DNA of 34,299 nt from Acetobacteraceae bacterium (GCA_947379865.1 CANCOY010000034.1:1-34299); one strand, 5' to 3'; counted from the stretch's first letter, positions 24,251 through 32,874 are shown. Translations and numbers: made by a program. Notes: a model not told the origin generated them from the letters alone.

Positions 24251-25729
24251 TCAGGCAGTCAGGACAGCAAGGGCGTCCCAGTCGGCGACAGCAGCACAAT
24301 TACGTCTGACCAGCGCCAAGAGCAGGGCGTCCGTCTGCGGGGTGGAGGGAATGGCCACCGCCGCCCCCACTGTGGCCTGCAAGCCCGAGACGACATTGCG
24401 GCGATAGTTCGCAAGCGCCACATCGTCCGTATAGCTTGCGTCGCGGGTGCGCAGCACCTGGGCATGCCGGGCGATCAGCGGGCGCTCACAGGCCCGGCGA
24501 TCCTCCGGGCTCAGGCTGCCCGTCAGGAAATAGGCGAGGTCAAACTGCGGGTCGCCCACGCCAGCACATTGCCAGTCGATCACATAGGCCGAGGGCAGAC
24601 CATCAGCACCCGTGGCAAACAGGATATTGTCCACCCGGGGATCGCGGTGGATCAGGGTCTGATGGGCAGAACGCACCCCACTCCAGGCACCCACCAGCGG
24701 CTTGAAGGCATCGATGATACGGAATTCGTCTGCCGTCAGACGGTCTCCAAAGCGCTCGCGGAACATGCCGGCGCCCGCAACATAGGTCTCCTCGGCAAGG
24801 CCTGCCGCAAAGGCGCGGTCCATGGCCCATTCAAGGCCGGGCAGTTCCGGTGACTGCAGATAGCGGGCGTGCAGGCTGGCCAGCTGGTCCACCACGGCGG
24901 CGGCATCTGCCTGATCACAACCGGCAATCTGGTCGCCTGGGCGGCAGCGTTCCGACAGGTCCTCGAACAGCAGGTTGATCGACTGCCGGTTGGCTGAGGT
25001 GTTGGACAGATAGACGCGCGGCACCTGCAACGGCGGGTTGGCGCCGAACAGGGCATAGACATCGGCCTCGCGGCCATAGAGGTCATAGCGTGCCGCAAGG
25101 GCCGCCGCCTCGGGCACTTCCGAATGAAACTTGGCAATGGCCGAATGGGGCGCGCCGCTGGCGTCGGCATTGTAATCAATCATGACCTTGACGGTCGAAC
25201 TGACATTGCCCTTGCCGAACGGCTCTGTCCGGCAGAGTGAGACCCGGGGTACCTCAATGCCAGCTTGGGCAAAGACGCGTTGCAGCCAGGTGATGTCGAT
25301 TTGGCCGACATTGGCCAGCAGGCCCGGCGGCGGCAGGTCCTTCGGCACCGAGGGGTCGCCCTCGCGGCCCCAGAAGCCGGGGGTGTAGCTGGAGTTCCAG
25401 CAGTCGGTAAAGCGGCCGTTCTCGGCCTTGAAGACCTCGATCCCGCACAGCTCGATGCGCTCACCCTTACGGGTATACATGTTCCAGACCGAGGTCACAT
25501 AGGTATCGTCGGCCAGCAGCACTTCATGGGTGAAATAGGGCTCCATCTTGCTGCTTTGCTGGCGAACGCGGTTCACCTGCTCGTCATGGCTCAGCCGGGT
25601 CACGCTTTGCGGATCATGGCGGATGATGGGGTCGGCACAGATCTCGCGGATCAGGTCGGCCTCGCGGTTGTTCCAGACGCGTTCCCAATAGAGCTCGATA
25701 AGCTCGCGCGGTGTCCGTGTGTTGCCCAC
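24251..25729 (-). CDS. Fusion of NTF2/SnoaL-like domain with a kinase-like phosphotransferase
   Basis: This 492-residue cytoplasmic protein has two domains. Residues about 6-120 form an NTF2/SnoaL-like fold (ELIELYWERVWNNREADLIR, DDTYVTSVWNMY, CWNSSYTPGFW). Residues about 145-490 form a phosphotransferase of the APH/ecdysteroid-kinase-like superfamily: Lys200 (IAKFHSE), Glu221 (GREADVYALF), LLFEDLS hinge region, catalytic loop HRDPRVDN with Asp363 and Asn368, and the metal-binding Asp385 in VIDWQ, then GDPQFDLAYFLTG. All kinase-type catalytic residues are present, so it should transfer phosphate to a small molecule; the substrate is unknown. GTG 25729 follows GGGAGGG. It begins 14 bp after the fumarase stop and precedes the RHH gene by 14 bp. 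Aminoglycoside resistance is not implied. Confidence 0.82.
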   Translation of the reverse strand: MGNTRTPRELIELYWERVWNNREADLIREICADPIIRHDPQSVTRLSHDEQVNRVRQQSSKMEPYFTHEVLLADDTYVTSVWNMYTRKGERIELCGIEVFKAENGRFTDCWNSSYTPGFWGREGDPSVPKDLPPPGLLANVGQIDITWLQRVFAQAGIEVPRVSLCRTEPFGKGNVSSTVKVMIDYNADASGAPHSAIAKFHSEVPEAAALAARYDLYGREADVYALFGANPPLQVPRVYLSNTSANRQSINLLFEDLSERCRPGDQIAGCDQADAAAVVDQLASLHARYLQSPELPGLEWAMDRAFAAGLAEETYVAGAGMFRERFGDRLTADEFRIIDAFKPLVGAWSGVRSAHQTLIHRDPRVDNILFATGADGLPSAYVIDWQCAGVGDPQFDLAYFLTGSLSPEDRRACERPLIARHAQVLRTRDASYTDDVALANYRRNVVSGLQATVGAAVAIPSTPQTDALLLALVRRNCAAVADWDALAVLTA

Positions 25730-25743
25730 GGTTCCCTCCCAGT

Positions 25744-27378
25744 TCAGAGATTGGCGAAAAAGTCGTTGCCCTTGTCGTCCACCACGATGAAGGCCGGGAA
25801 GTTCTCGACCTCGATCCGCCAGACGGCTTCCATGCCGAGTTCGGCGTATTCCAGAACCTCGACCTTGCGGATGCAGTCCTGGGCCAGGATCGCCGCCGGC
25901 CCGCCGATTGAGCCCAGATAGAACCCGCCATGGGCCTTGCACGCCGCCGTCACCTCGCGGCCGCGATTGCCCTTGGCCAGCATCACAAGGCTGCCGCCAG
26001 CCGCCTGGAATTCATCGACATAGCCGTCCATGCGGCCGGCCGTGGTTGGCCCGAACGAGCCTGAGGCAAAGCCGGCGGGCGTCTTGGCGGGGCCGGCGTA
26101 ATAGACCGGGTGGTCCTTGAGGTACTGGGGCAGGCCCAGCCCCGCATCAAGCCGTTCCTTCAGCTTGGCATGGGCAATATCGCGTGCCACCACCATGGTG
26201 CCGGTCAGGGCCAGGCGCGTCTTGATCGGGTGCCTCGACAGCTCGGCCCGGATCTCGGCCATGGGGCGGTTGAGGTCGATCTGCACGACCGCATCAGAGA
26301 GATGCTCGTCCTTGGCCTCGGGCAGGAAGCGGGCGGGATCGGTCTCCAACTGCTCGATCCACACACCCTCCGCATCGATGCGCCCCAGGATCTGCCGGTC
26401 GGCGGAGCACGAGACGCCAATGCCGACGGGGCAGGACGCGCCATGGCGCGGCAGGCGAATGACCCGCACATCGTGGCAGAAATACTTGCCGCCAAACTGC
26501 GCACCGATCCCGGTGGACCGCGTCAGCTGATGGATTTCCTTTTCAAGGGCGAGGTCACGAAAGGCGCGGCCCTTGGCATTGCCCTCGGTCGGCAGGTCGT
26601 CGAGATAGCGGCACGATGCCAGCTTCACCGTCTTCAGGGTCATCTCGGCAGAAGTGCCGCCGATCACGATGGCCAGGTGATAGGGCGGGCAGGCCGAGGT
26701 GCCCAGCGTCTTGATCTTCTCGTCCACGAACTTGAGCAACGAGGTGGGGTTCAGCAGGGCCTTGGTCTGCTGGAACAGGAAGGTCTTGTTGGCGCTGCCG
26801 CCGCCCTTGGCAACAAACAGGAACTCATAGGCATCGCCCTCGGTGGCATAGAGGTCGATCTGCGCCGGCAGGTTGTCGCCGGTGTTGACCTCCTTGTACA
26901 TGTCGAGGGGCGCCATCTGGCTATAGCGCAGGTTCGTGTCGGTGTAGGTGCGGGCAATGCCGGCGGAAAGGGCAGCCTCGTCGCTGCCGCTGGTCCAGAC
27001 ATGCTGGCCCTTCTTGCCCATGACAATGGCGGTGCCCGTATCCTGGCACGAGGGCAGCACCATGCCAGCCGCCACATTGGCGTTCTTCAGCAGCTCCAGC
27101 GCCACGAAATGGTCGTTGGGGGAGGCCTCGGGGTCGTCGAGAATGGCGGCGAGCTGGGCGAGGTGGCCGGGGCGAAGCAGATGCGCCACATCGCGCATGG
27201 CGGTTGCCGCCAGCAGGGTAAGGGCCTCTGGCGCCACCTCCAGAACCCGGCGGCCCGCGACCTCAAGGGTGCGCACGTGGTCCGAGGTCAGCTTGCGCCA
27301 GGCGACGGGTAGATCGTGGGCGTGCTCAAAGATCGGCTGGAAACCTGCCGCCTTCGCGGCGCTGGCGGGTGCGGACAT
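25744..27378 (-). CDS. fumA: Fumarate hydratase, class I (iron-sulfur)
   Basis: This 544-residue cytoplasmic TCA-cycle enzyme interconverts fumarate and malate using a [4Fe-4S] cluster. Cluster cysteines are seen in VLPSCQDTGTAIVMGKKGQ, GTSACPPYHLAIVIGG and RHGASCPVGIGVSCSADRQI. The C-terminal fumarase domain has GTMVVARDIAHAKLKERLD, YAGPAKTPAGFASGSFGPTT, GRMDGYVDEFQ and the final NFPAFIVVDDKGNDFF. ATG 27378 is chosen: GGAGG lies 4 bp upstream, whereas the ATG five codons earlier has none. The order sspB, fumA, then kinase fusion and RHH on one strand suggests a loose operon. A homologous dehydratase specificity (tartrate) is unlikely given full length. Confidence 0.95.
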   Translation of the reverse strand: MSAPASAAKAAGFQPIFEHAHDLPVAWRKLTSDHVRTLEVAGRRVLEVAPEALTLLAATAMRDVAHLLRPGHLAQLAAILDDPEASPNDHFVALELLKNANVAAGMVLPSCQDTGTAIVMGKKGQHVWTSGSDEAALSAGIARTYTDTNLRYSQMAPLDMYKEVNTGDNLPAQIDLYATEGDAYEFLFVAKGGGSANKTFLFQQTKALLNPTSLLKFVDEKIKTLGTSACPPYHLAIVIGGTSAEMTLKTVKLASCRYLDDLPTEGNAKGRAFRDLALEKEIHQLTRSTGIGAQFGGKYFCHDVRVIRLPRHGASCPVGIGVSCSADRQILGRIDAEGVWIEQLETDPARFLPEAKDEHLSDAVVQIDLNRPMAEIRAELSRHPIKTRLALTGTMVVARDIAHAKLKERLDAGLGLPQYLKDHPVYYAGPAKTPAGFASGSFGPTTAGRMDGYVDEFQAAGGSLVMLAKGNRGREVTAACKAHGGFYLGSIGGPAAILAQDCIRKVEVLEYAELGMEAVWRIEVENFPAFIVVDDKGNDFFANL

Positions 27379-27471
27379 GGTGCCTCCGGGCATGGCGTGT
27401 TCGGGCTGACGTGTTCAGGCTGGTGGGGCCAAGGGGCAGCCCGCCAAGGGTTGGTATGAGCGGACGCGAGC

Positions 27472-28002
27472 TTATTTTCTGCGGAATGCGTCCAGGGTCA
27501 CCACTTCGCCGGTCTTTGGCGGGGTCTCGGTCACGTCACCAGCCTCACTGCCTGCCGTCTCGGCCGGGCGGGTTTCGGTGCTCTTGGGCTGGACCGGCAG
27601 GCTGGTGGGAGGTGCTGCGGCCTCCCCGGCTGCGGCTTCATTGGCGCTGACCTGCTGGAACTGCAGGCCGAACTGGACCGAGGGATCAAAGAACCCGGCC
27701 AGCGCGGCAAAGGGGATGACCAGACGCTGCGGCGACTTGTTGAACGAGAGCTGGACCTCGAAATCCGCGTCCCGCACCTCAAGGCCCCAGAACTGATGCT
27801 GGAGAACGATGGTCATCTCCTCGGGGTATCGCTCCATGAGAAAGTCGGGGATATCGACCCCCGCATCATGCGTCCGGAACGCGATGTAGAGATGATGCGC
27901 ACCCGGCAGACCCTGACGGGCCACCCGCGCCAGCGCCTGACGGACAACACCCCTGAGGGCGTCCTGCACCAGACCATTATAGTTCATGAAGTCTTTGGAC
28001 AT
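27472..28002 (-). CDS. sspB: SspB-family ClpXP adaptor protein
   Basis: This 176-residue adaptor delivers ssrA-tagged and other substrates to the ClpXP protease. The N-terminal substrate-binding domain (1-120) includes YNGLVQDALRGVVRQALARV, GAHHLYIAFRTHDAGVDIP, LQHQFWGLEV, FEVQLSFNKSPQRLVIPFAA and FFDPSVQFGLQF, matching the alpha-type SspB. A flexible Ala/Pro/Thr linker follows, and the C-terminus EVVTLDAFRRK is the ClpX-binding tail. ATG 28002 is preferred over an upstream in-frame ATG at 28071 because GGAG lies 6-7 bp before it and the family begins MSKD. A TTGACT/TACCCT promoter lies at 28044-28071. Confidence 0.94.
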   Translation of the reverse strand: MSKDFMNYNGLVQDALRGVVRQALARVARQGLPGAHHLYIAFRTHDAGVDIPDFLMERYPEEMTIVLQHQFWGLEVRDADFEVQLSFNKSPQRLVIPFAALAGFFDPSVQFGLQFQQVSANEAAAGEAAAPPTSLPVQPKSTETRPAETAGSEAGDVTETPPKTGEVVTLDAFRRK

Positions 28003-28043
28003 CGTATGCTCCGCCGCCACCTGGGTCGGCTGCCCCGCGTCAA

Positions 28044-28071
28044 AGGGTAACGGGGTCAGGCAGGGAGTCAA
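28044..28071 (-). promoter_or_regulatory. Promoter of sspB
   Basis: On the minus strand TTGACT (28071-28066) and TACCCT (28049-28044) are 16 bp apart, with predicted RNA start near 28037 and a ~35-nt leader that holds the GGAG ribosome site. Confidence 0.45.
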
Positions 28072-28141
28072 TTCAGCCGGGCCGATGTTGTGCGCAATGT
28101 GTGCAACCGTGACGCATTGGGCACGATTGCGCCGCTGCTGG

Positions 28142-29110
28142 TCAGGGGGGCGACCCCCTCCTCTTGTTGATCAACTGGGTGAGGTCGGGAAGGATCTTGC
28201 TGAGATCCCCCACCACTGCAAGGTCCGAGAACGCCATGATGGGGGCGTCCCGGTCGATGTTGATGGCAATGATGGTCCCAGAGCGCTCCATGCCCAGCTT
28301 GTGCTGGTACTGGCCGGAGATGCCGCAGGCAATATACAGCTGCGGGGCCACCGTTGCGCCGGTCTGGCCTACCTGGAGTGCGCGCGGTGCCCAGCCCATG
28401 TCCACCAGTGGCAGCGACACAGCCATAACGCCGCCAAGCGCCTCGGCAAGATCGGATACGAGTGCAAGGTTTTCCTGAACCCGCAGTCCCCGACCGCCCG
28501 CGACGATGATTCCGGCACTGGCGAGGGGTGGTGCTCCCAGGCTTGGCGAGCGACTGATCTCGACAGTCCCCGTGGCCGATGGCTTGGGAGCCTCTATCTG
28601 GACGACGAGGGGCTGATCTGCCTTGCCCAGCGTCTGAGGCTCAACGGCGCCCGGTCGCATCAGGCCGACACGCAGCAGTGTTTCCCATTCGACCAGTGCC
28701 GTCAGCGTATCGCCACGGGCCATGCGTCGCCCGATCAGCCGGCCGTCATCCATGGTGAGAGATGACAGGTTCCAGATCAGGCCGGCGCCAAGCCGGGCAG
28801 CCAGACGGCCCGCCAGATCAACACTCAGCGCACTTGTGGCAAAAAGGAATGTATCAAAGCCTGCGCTAGCCTGAAGGTCCGCCAGCAGGGCAAGGCGTGC
28901 CTCGATCGGGCATGTCGGTTCTTGTGGGAGGGCGGCAGCATAGACGGTTTGGGCGCCAGCCCCTGCCAGCCTTCCCAGATCATCTTCTGCTGCCGGGCCC
29001 ACCACAAGGGCGGCCACGTACAGGCCAAGTGCCGCAACGTGCGAAACGATCCCCAGTGAATCGCCTGTTGGCACGCCATCGCGTTCCTCGATGAGGACCA
29101 GCACCCTCAT
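28142..29110 (-). CDS. etfA: Electron transfer flavoprotein, alpha subunit
   Basis: This 322-residue subunit of the ETF heterodimer holds FAD and hands electrons from a dehydrogenase to ETF:quinone oxidoreductase. The C-terminal FAD domain is well conserved: GGRGLRVQENLALVSDLAEA, GWAPRALQVGQTGATVAPQL, YIACGISGQYQHKLGMERSG and IIAINIDRDAPIMAFSDLAV. The N-terminal domain (1-190) is divergent. The ATG overlaps the etfB stop by 4 bp, and etfB overlaps the TcuA-like gene by 4 bp, so all three are translationally coupled. The gene order and clustering with one flavoprotein suggest a dedicated rather than general housekeeping ETF. Confidence 0.93.
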   Translation of the reverse strand: MRVLVLIEERDGVPTGDSLGIVSHVAALGLYVAALVVGPAAEDDLGRLAGAGAQTVYAAALPQEPTCPIEARLALLADLQASAGFDTFLFATSALSVDLAGRLAARLGAGLIWNLSSLTMDDGRLIGRRMARGDTLTALVEWETLLRVGLMRPGAVEPQTLGKADQPLVVQIEAPKPSATGTVEISRSPSLGAPPLASAGIIVAGGRGLRVQENLALVSDLAEALGGVMAVSLPLVDMGWAPRALQVGQTGATVAPQLYIACGISGQYQHKLGMERSGTIIAINIDRDAPIMAFSDLAVVGDLSKILPDLTQLINKRRGSPP

Positions 29111-29871
29111 GCCAGGAAACCATGGGTTTCAAGGAAGGAGACCAGGTTCTCAGCGGTTGCGGCAGGCCCTTCCAGAAGGGTGGGCGTGCGTGTGGGCGGC
29201 GTGCTTTGCAGGGCGACAATCCGTGTACCGTTCTTTGCCGGCGCAGCTTCCAGGTCTGCAAGGCTCAGGACGGCCAGGGGCTTGGCGCGGGCGGCAGTTC
29301 GCCCCTTCATGCTTGCCCTGCGGGGTTTGTTGATGGTGTCGGTCACTTCGACCAGACAGGGCAAGTCTGCCTTCAGTGTAACATTTCCAGTCTCTACCTG
29401 GCGCTCGATGGTGACGCTTTCGGCCGCAAGGGAAAGGTGGCGCGCCTGGGTCATCACAGGATGGCCAAGTCGTTCCGCAACCGCAGCCCACAGAAGCGTG
29501 CCGTCGACATCACCGCTCCAGGTGCAGTTCAGATAGAGATCGGCGGGCTCGCTGCTGAGGGCAGCCGCCACGAGGGCGCTGCGCGCCAGCAGATCAGCCC
29601 CCTCCATGGCGGGATCGGCGATCAGCACGGCGCGGTCAATTCCCATGGCCAGAGCTTCCCGCAGGGCGCCCAGCACCTCGGACGAGGGGGCAAGGGCAAT
29701 GCAGACGGCCTCGTGCGCCAGACCATTCTCCCGCAGGCGGATGGCCTCCTCGAGGGCGTGGGCATCGGCCGGTCCGATCACGCCAGGCGCGGTGCGGGCG
29801 GCGCGGGTAAAGGCGTCTTCTGCGTCCACCGCTCCACCCGTCGCAGTCTTGATCAGAACGACAACCTTCAC
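29107..29871 (-). CDS. etfB: Electron transfer flavoprotein, beta subunit
   Basis: This 254-residue partner of EtfA carries the nucleotide (AMP)-binding site. Family features are MKVVVLIKT at the N-terminus, GPADAHALEEAIRLRENG, ALREALAMGIDRAVLIADP and the signature region ERQVETGNVTLKADLPCLVE followed by INKPRRASMKG. The usual segment after the PR motif (LPNIMKAKKK in many EtfB proteins, part of the partner-recognition loop) is replaced by MKGRTAARAK, so partner choice may differ. The gene is overlapped at both ends by 4 bp with its neighbours. Confidence 0.92.
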   Translation of the reverse strand: MKVVVLIKTATGGAVDAEDAFTRAARTAPGVIGPADAHALEEAIRLRENGLAHEAVCIALAPSSEVLGALREALAMGIDRAVLIADPAMEGADLLARSALVAAALSSEPADLYLNCTWSGDVDGTLLWAAVAERLGHPVMTQARHLSLAAESVTIERQVETGNVTLKADLPCLVEVTDTINKPRRASMKGRTAARAKPLAVLSLADLEAAPAKNGTRIVALQSTPPTRTPTLLEGPAATAENLVSFLETHGFLA

Positions 29872-31274
29872 CCGGTCACACCGGCGCGCGCGGCATGGCT
29901 GCCGGCCCGCCTTCCAAAGGTAAGGGCTTTCAGGACCGAGGTTGCAGAGGGGTAGTCGTGATAGAAAAGCCCCACGATCTCGCCGGCTGCATAGAGGCCC
30001 GGCATGGGATGGCCATTGGTGCCAATCACCTGTGCATCCACATCTGTCTTGAGACCCCCGAAGGTAAAGGTGATGGCGGCGGTGAGAGGAAAGGCAAAGA
30101 AGGGTGGGGCCACAAGCGGATAGGCCCAGTTCGATTTCGGAGGCACGATCCCGGTTGCGGCCTTGCCGTCGTAGCGTGCGGGATCAAAAATTCCTGGGCC
30201 GACGGCCGCGTTATAGGTCTCGACGGTTGCCTCAAGGGCGTCCGGGTCAAGGCCAAGCTGCTCAGCCAGATCCCCGATCGTATCTGCCTCGACCGGCGGC
30301 AGGTCGGTATCAAAATAGCCCATGACAGCCGGAAGATCCCGGATTGTCTGATCACCAATGAAAAAGGCCGTTTGCTGCTGATTGCGCCACACTTCATAGG
30401 CAATCAGCTCAAAGCTGGCGTCGAGGGTTTTTTGCCCCTCGTCATAAAACCGCTGTGCTTCACCGTTCACCACAATGCCATAAGTGTGGGCATAGATGAC
30501 GGCATCGGCGCGGCTTGTGCGGCGGTCCACCAGTTCGGCGTGGATCATGTCGAACTGGCCGGCTGTGTCGGCGCCAGCCTTCATCGCCATGCGAATGCCG
30601 GCCCCCTTGTTATAGGCAATCCCAGGCGCAATGTGCTTCAGGTCGCAGGCCGTCGGCCCGACATATTGGGTGAGCATGGCCTTGTCACCTTCAAAGCCGC
30701 CGCAGGCCAGAACGACCGCGCGGGCATTGAGGGTGCGCTGAAGGCCGTCCCGCCCCCTAACCCTGACACCGCACACCCGCCCATCCTCAGCCTGAACAAG
30801 GTCCATCGCCTCGGTCTCATAGTGGATCTCAACGCCCGGATAGCTGGCGATGCGTGCGGCAAGCGCCTCGATAATGGCGTGGCCGCCGCCATTGGGCGCC
30901 ATGGTGCCGCCGGTCAGTTCCAGCGCCACCTGTGGCTGGGTTGCAATGAGTTCCACCCCAATGTCTCTCAATACACCAATGGTTGTGGGAACCTCACGTT
31001 CAAAGACCTTGCAATAGTCGAGGTCGGTCAGGCCCTTGGAGACCTCTTCCATCTTGCCAACCCAGGTGGGGTCCAGGCGATCCTTGGCGCCCACGCGGAA
31101 TGTCGCCATGGTCCAGCGGGTCGCGCCGCCTCGCGCTGCTTCTGGCGCACTCTCCAGCACAGCTATACGGGCCTCCTGGCCTGCGGCGCGGGTTTCTGTC
31201 GCGAATGAAAGGGCGGCCGAGAGGCCAGCCGCGCCACAGCCGACGATGACGAGATCATAATCAGAGCGTCCCAT
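29868..31274 (-). CDS. FAD-dependent dehydrogenase, TcuA/fumarate-reductase flavoprotein-like
   Basis: This 468-residue flavoprotein of the succinate dehydrogenase/fumarate reductase superfamily is closest in appearance to the tricarballylate dehydrogenase TcuA. Features are the dinucleotide-binding VIVGCGAAGLSAALSF (9-24), ESAPEAARGGATRWTMATFR, a GGGHAIIEALAARI segment, VLACGGFEGDKAML, the cap-domain region and the C-terminal TFGGLKTDVDAQVIG, LYAAGEIVGLFYHDYPSATS and LTFGRRAGSHAA. TcuA normally passes electrons to the membrane iron-sulfur protein TcuB. Here etfB and etfA follow with 4-bp overlaps, so the electron acceptor is probably ETF. GGAGGA precedes the ATG. The substrate, likely a carboxylic acid, is not known. 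Confidence 0.88.
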   Translation of the reverse strand: MGRSDYDLVIVGCGAAGLSAALSFATETRAAGQEARIAVLESAPEAARGGATRWTMATFRVGAKDRLDPTWVGKMEEVSKGLTDLDYCKVFEREVPTTIGVLRDIGVELIATQPQVALELTGGTMAPNGGGHAIIEALAARIASYPGVEIHYETEAMDLVQAEDGRVCGVRVRGRDGLQRTLNARAVVLACGGFEGDKAMLTQYVGPTACDLKHIAPGIAYNKGAGIRMAMKAGADTAGQFDMIHAELVDRRTSRADAVIYAHTYGIVVNGEAQRFYDEGQKTLDASFELIAYEVWRNQQQTAFFIGDQTIRDLPAVMGYFDTDLPPVEADTIGDLAEQLGLDPDALEATVETYNAAVGPGIFDPARYDGKAATGIVPPKSNWAYPLVAPPFFAFPLTAAITFTFGGLKTDVDAQVIGTNGHPMPGLYAAGEIVGLFYHDYPSATSVLKALTFGRRAGSHAARAGVTG

Positions 31275-31644
31275 CAGCGATCCTCCAATAAATATCGATT
31301 ATCCAACCGCATCCGAGGCTGGCTCAGGGTTCGACCCTTTAAGCGGTGCAAGTCTAAAGAGGCGTGACGGTATGTGCGAGAAGGGGCCGTAGGGTTGGAG
31401 AAACAAATCATATATGTGTTTTTAGATTCTTGGCCGCGCAGCGTCTCTGGTGGCATATTTCATATGTGATGGATTCAGCAAAACACCGATTTTTGTTTGT
31501 TGGCCACGTCATCGCCATAGCAGAATGCAGGGAATGCCTGTTCTGTAGGGTATCTGGTTCTCTGGGGAGACGTCTGCGCCATGGGCGAAAATTCTGGTCC
31601 CACGGTCATTCTACGGTTGGCTTACGGTTATTGCGCTGCCCAAG
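31275..31644. promoter_or_regulatory. Divergent AT-rich control region between dehydrogenase and CoA-transferase genes
   Basis: The 370 bp between the two divergent operons contain no convincing gene. The middle part (about 31400-31500) is A/T-rich against a GC-rich background and holds two related sequences: TCATATATGTGT (31408-31419, with the palindrome CATATATG) and TTCATATGTGAT (31460-31471, with CATATG). They are 52 bp apart and could be operators for a shared regulator. I could not fix -35/-10 boxes for either direction. No regulator gene is in view. Confidence 0.4.
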
Positions 31645-32874
31645 ATGTCTGATCGCCAGCCTTTTGGTGCCCTGCGCGACATCCGCATCATCGACCTCAC
31701 CCAGATGCTCGCGGGACCCTACGCCACCATGATGCTTGCCGACCAGGGGGCTGAAGTGATCAAGGTGGAACCGCCCGAGGGCGACGTGACCCGCAGCGCT
31801 GGTCCATTTCAGGCCGACGATGTCCACAAGATCCTGGGCGGCTACTTCCAGAGCATTGACCGCAACAAGCATAGTGTCTGCCTCGACCTCAAGACCGACC
31901 CTGGGCGCAAGGCTTTTTTGGCTCTGGTGCGTGATGCCGACGCCGTGGTGGAAAACTTCCGCGCCGGTGTGATGGACCGCCTGGGTCTAGGGTATGAAGT
32001 CCTGCGCGAGATCAATCCGCGGCTGGTCTATGGCACGTTGAGGGGCTTTGGGGACCACCGCACCGGCAAATCACCCTATGTCGACTGGCCGGCCTATGAC
32101 GTAGTGGCGCAGGCGATGGGCGGTGTGATGGCCATTACCGGCCCGAATGCTGCGACGCCGACCAAGGTTGGTCCCGGTATTGGCGATATTGTGCCCGGCA
32201 TGATGCTGGGCTTTGGCGTGCTCTCGGCAATCCATGAGGCGCGGCGCAGCGGCGTGGGTCAGTTCGTAGACGTATCAATGGTGGATGCCATTCTTGCCGT
32301 GTGCGAGCGGATGATCTGGCAACAGTCGATCCAGGGTCTTGTGGCTGGGCCGGAGGGTAACCATCACCCCTTCCTGTGCCCGTTCGGCATGTTCCCGGCA
32401 TCCGATGGCTTCATCACCGTTGCCGCCCATCAGGATGTGTTTTTTGATCACCTGTGCCGCGAGATTGGCGCCGATGTCCTGATGGCCGATCCCCGCTTCG
32501 CCACGCCTGAGCTGCGGACCAAAAACCGGCATGCCCTGATCGGTGACCTCGGTGTCTTTACCCGGCGCCTGACCAAGGCTGATCTGACCAAGCGGCTTGG
32601 CGGGCTTATTCCTTATGGCCCCGTAATGAATATGGCGGATATTGAAAGCGATCCCCATTTCACCATCCGCGAAATGATTGTCGCTGTGGAACATCCCGGA
32701 ATCACGCCAGTCAAAGTTGCCGGTGTGCCCATCAAGATGACGCGCACCCCCGGTGGTGTGCATCGCAGGGCGCCCCTGCTTGGCGAAGACAACCAGGCCC
32801 AGTTGTCCCGGGCGGGACTGTCGCTCGCCGAGATTGCCGAAGCCACCCGCGTTGTGCCACGCAAGAGACATTAG
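31645..32874 (+). CDS. CaiB/BaiF family III CoA-transferase
   Basis: This 409-residue protein of the family III (formyl-CoA transferase/CaiB) CoA-transferases moves CoA between carboxylic acids. The N-terminus has IRIIDLTQMLAGPYATMMLA with AEVIKVEPPEGDVTR, then NKHSVCLDLKTDPGRKAFLA, ENFRAGVMDRLGLGYE and YDVVAQAMGGVM, whose Asp152 aligns with the catalytic aspartate of the family. The C-terminus GVHRRAPLLGEDN is also typical. The ribosome site is weak. An aldehyde dehydrogenase gene follows 55 bp later on the same strand. In this setting it probably activates an organic acid to its CoA ester; donor and acceptor are unknown. Confidence 0.92.
   Translation: MSDRQPFGALRDIRIIDLTQMLAGPYATMMLADQGAEVIKVEPPEGDVTRSAGPFQADDVHKILGGYFQSIDRNKHSVCLDLKTDPGRKAFLALVRDADAVVENFRAGVMDRLGLGYEVLREINPRLVYGTLRGFGDHRTGKSPYVDWPAYDVVAQAMGGVMAITGPNAATPTKVGPGIGDIVPGMMLGFGVLSAIHEARRSGVGQFVDVSMVDAILAVCERMIWQQSIQGLVAGPEGNHHPFLCPFGMFPASDGFITVAAHQDVFFDHLCREIGADVLMADPRFATPELRTKNRHALIGDLGVFTRRLTKADLTKRLGGLIPYGPVMNMADIESDPHFTIREMIVAVEHPGITPVKVAGVPIKMTRTPGGVHRRAPLLGEDNQAQLSRAGLSLAEIAEATRVVPRKRH

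Noticed and set aside
24251..25729. Aminoglycoside resistance gene
   Set aside because: The kinase-like fold is shared by many small-molecule kinases; the NTF2 fusion and closeness to ecdysteroid-kinase-like sequences argue against a resistance enzyme.
26110..27312. 400-codon plus-strand open frame opposite fumarase
   Set aside because: Antisense shadow of fumA, which has all cluster cysteines and family motifs.
28146..28158. GGGGG-CGA-CCCCC hairpin at the end of etfA
   Set aside because: Only a 5-bp stem inside the last codons with a 3-nt loop and no T-run; too weak to call a terminator.
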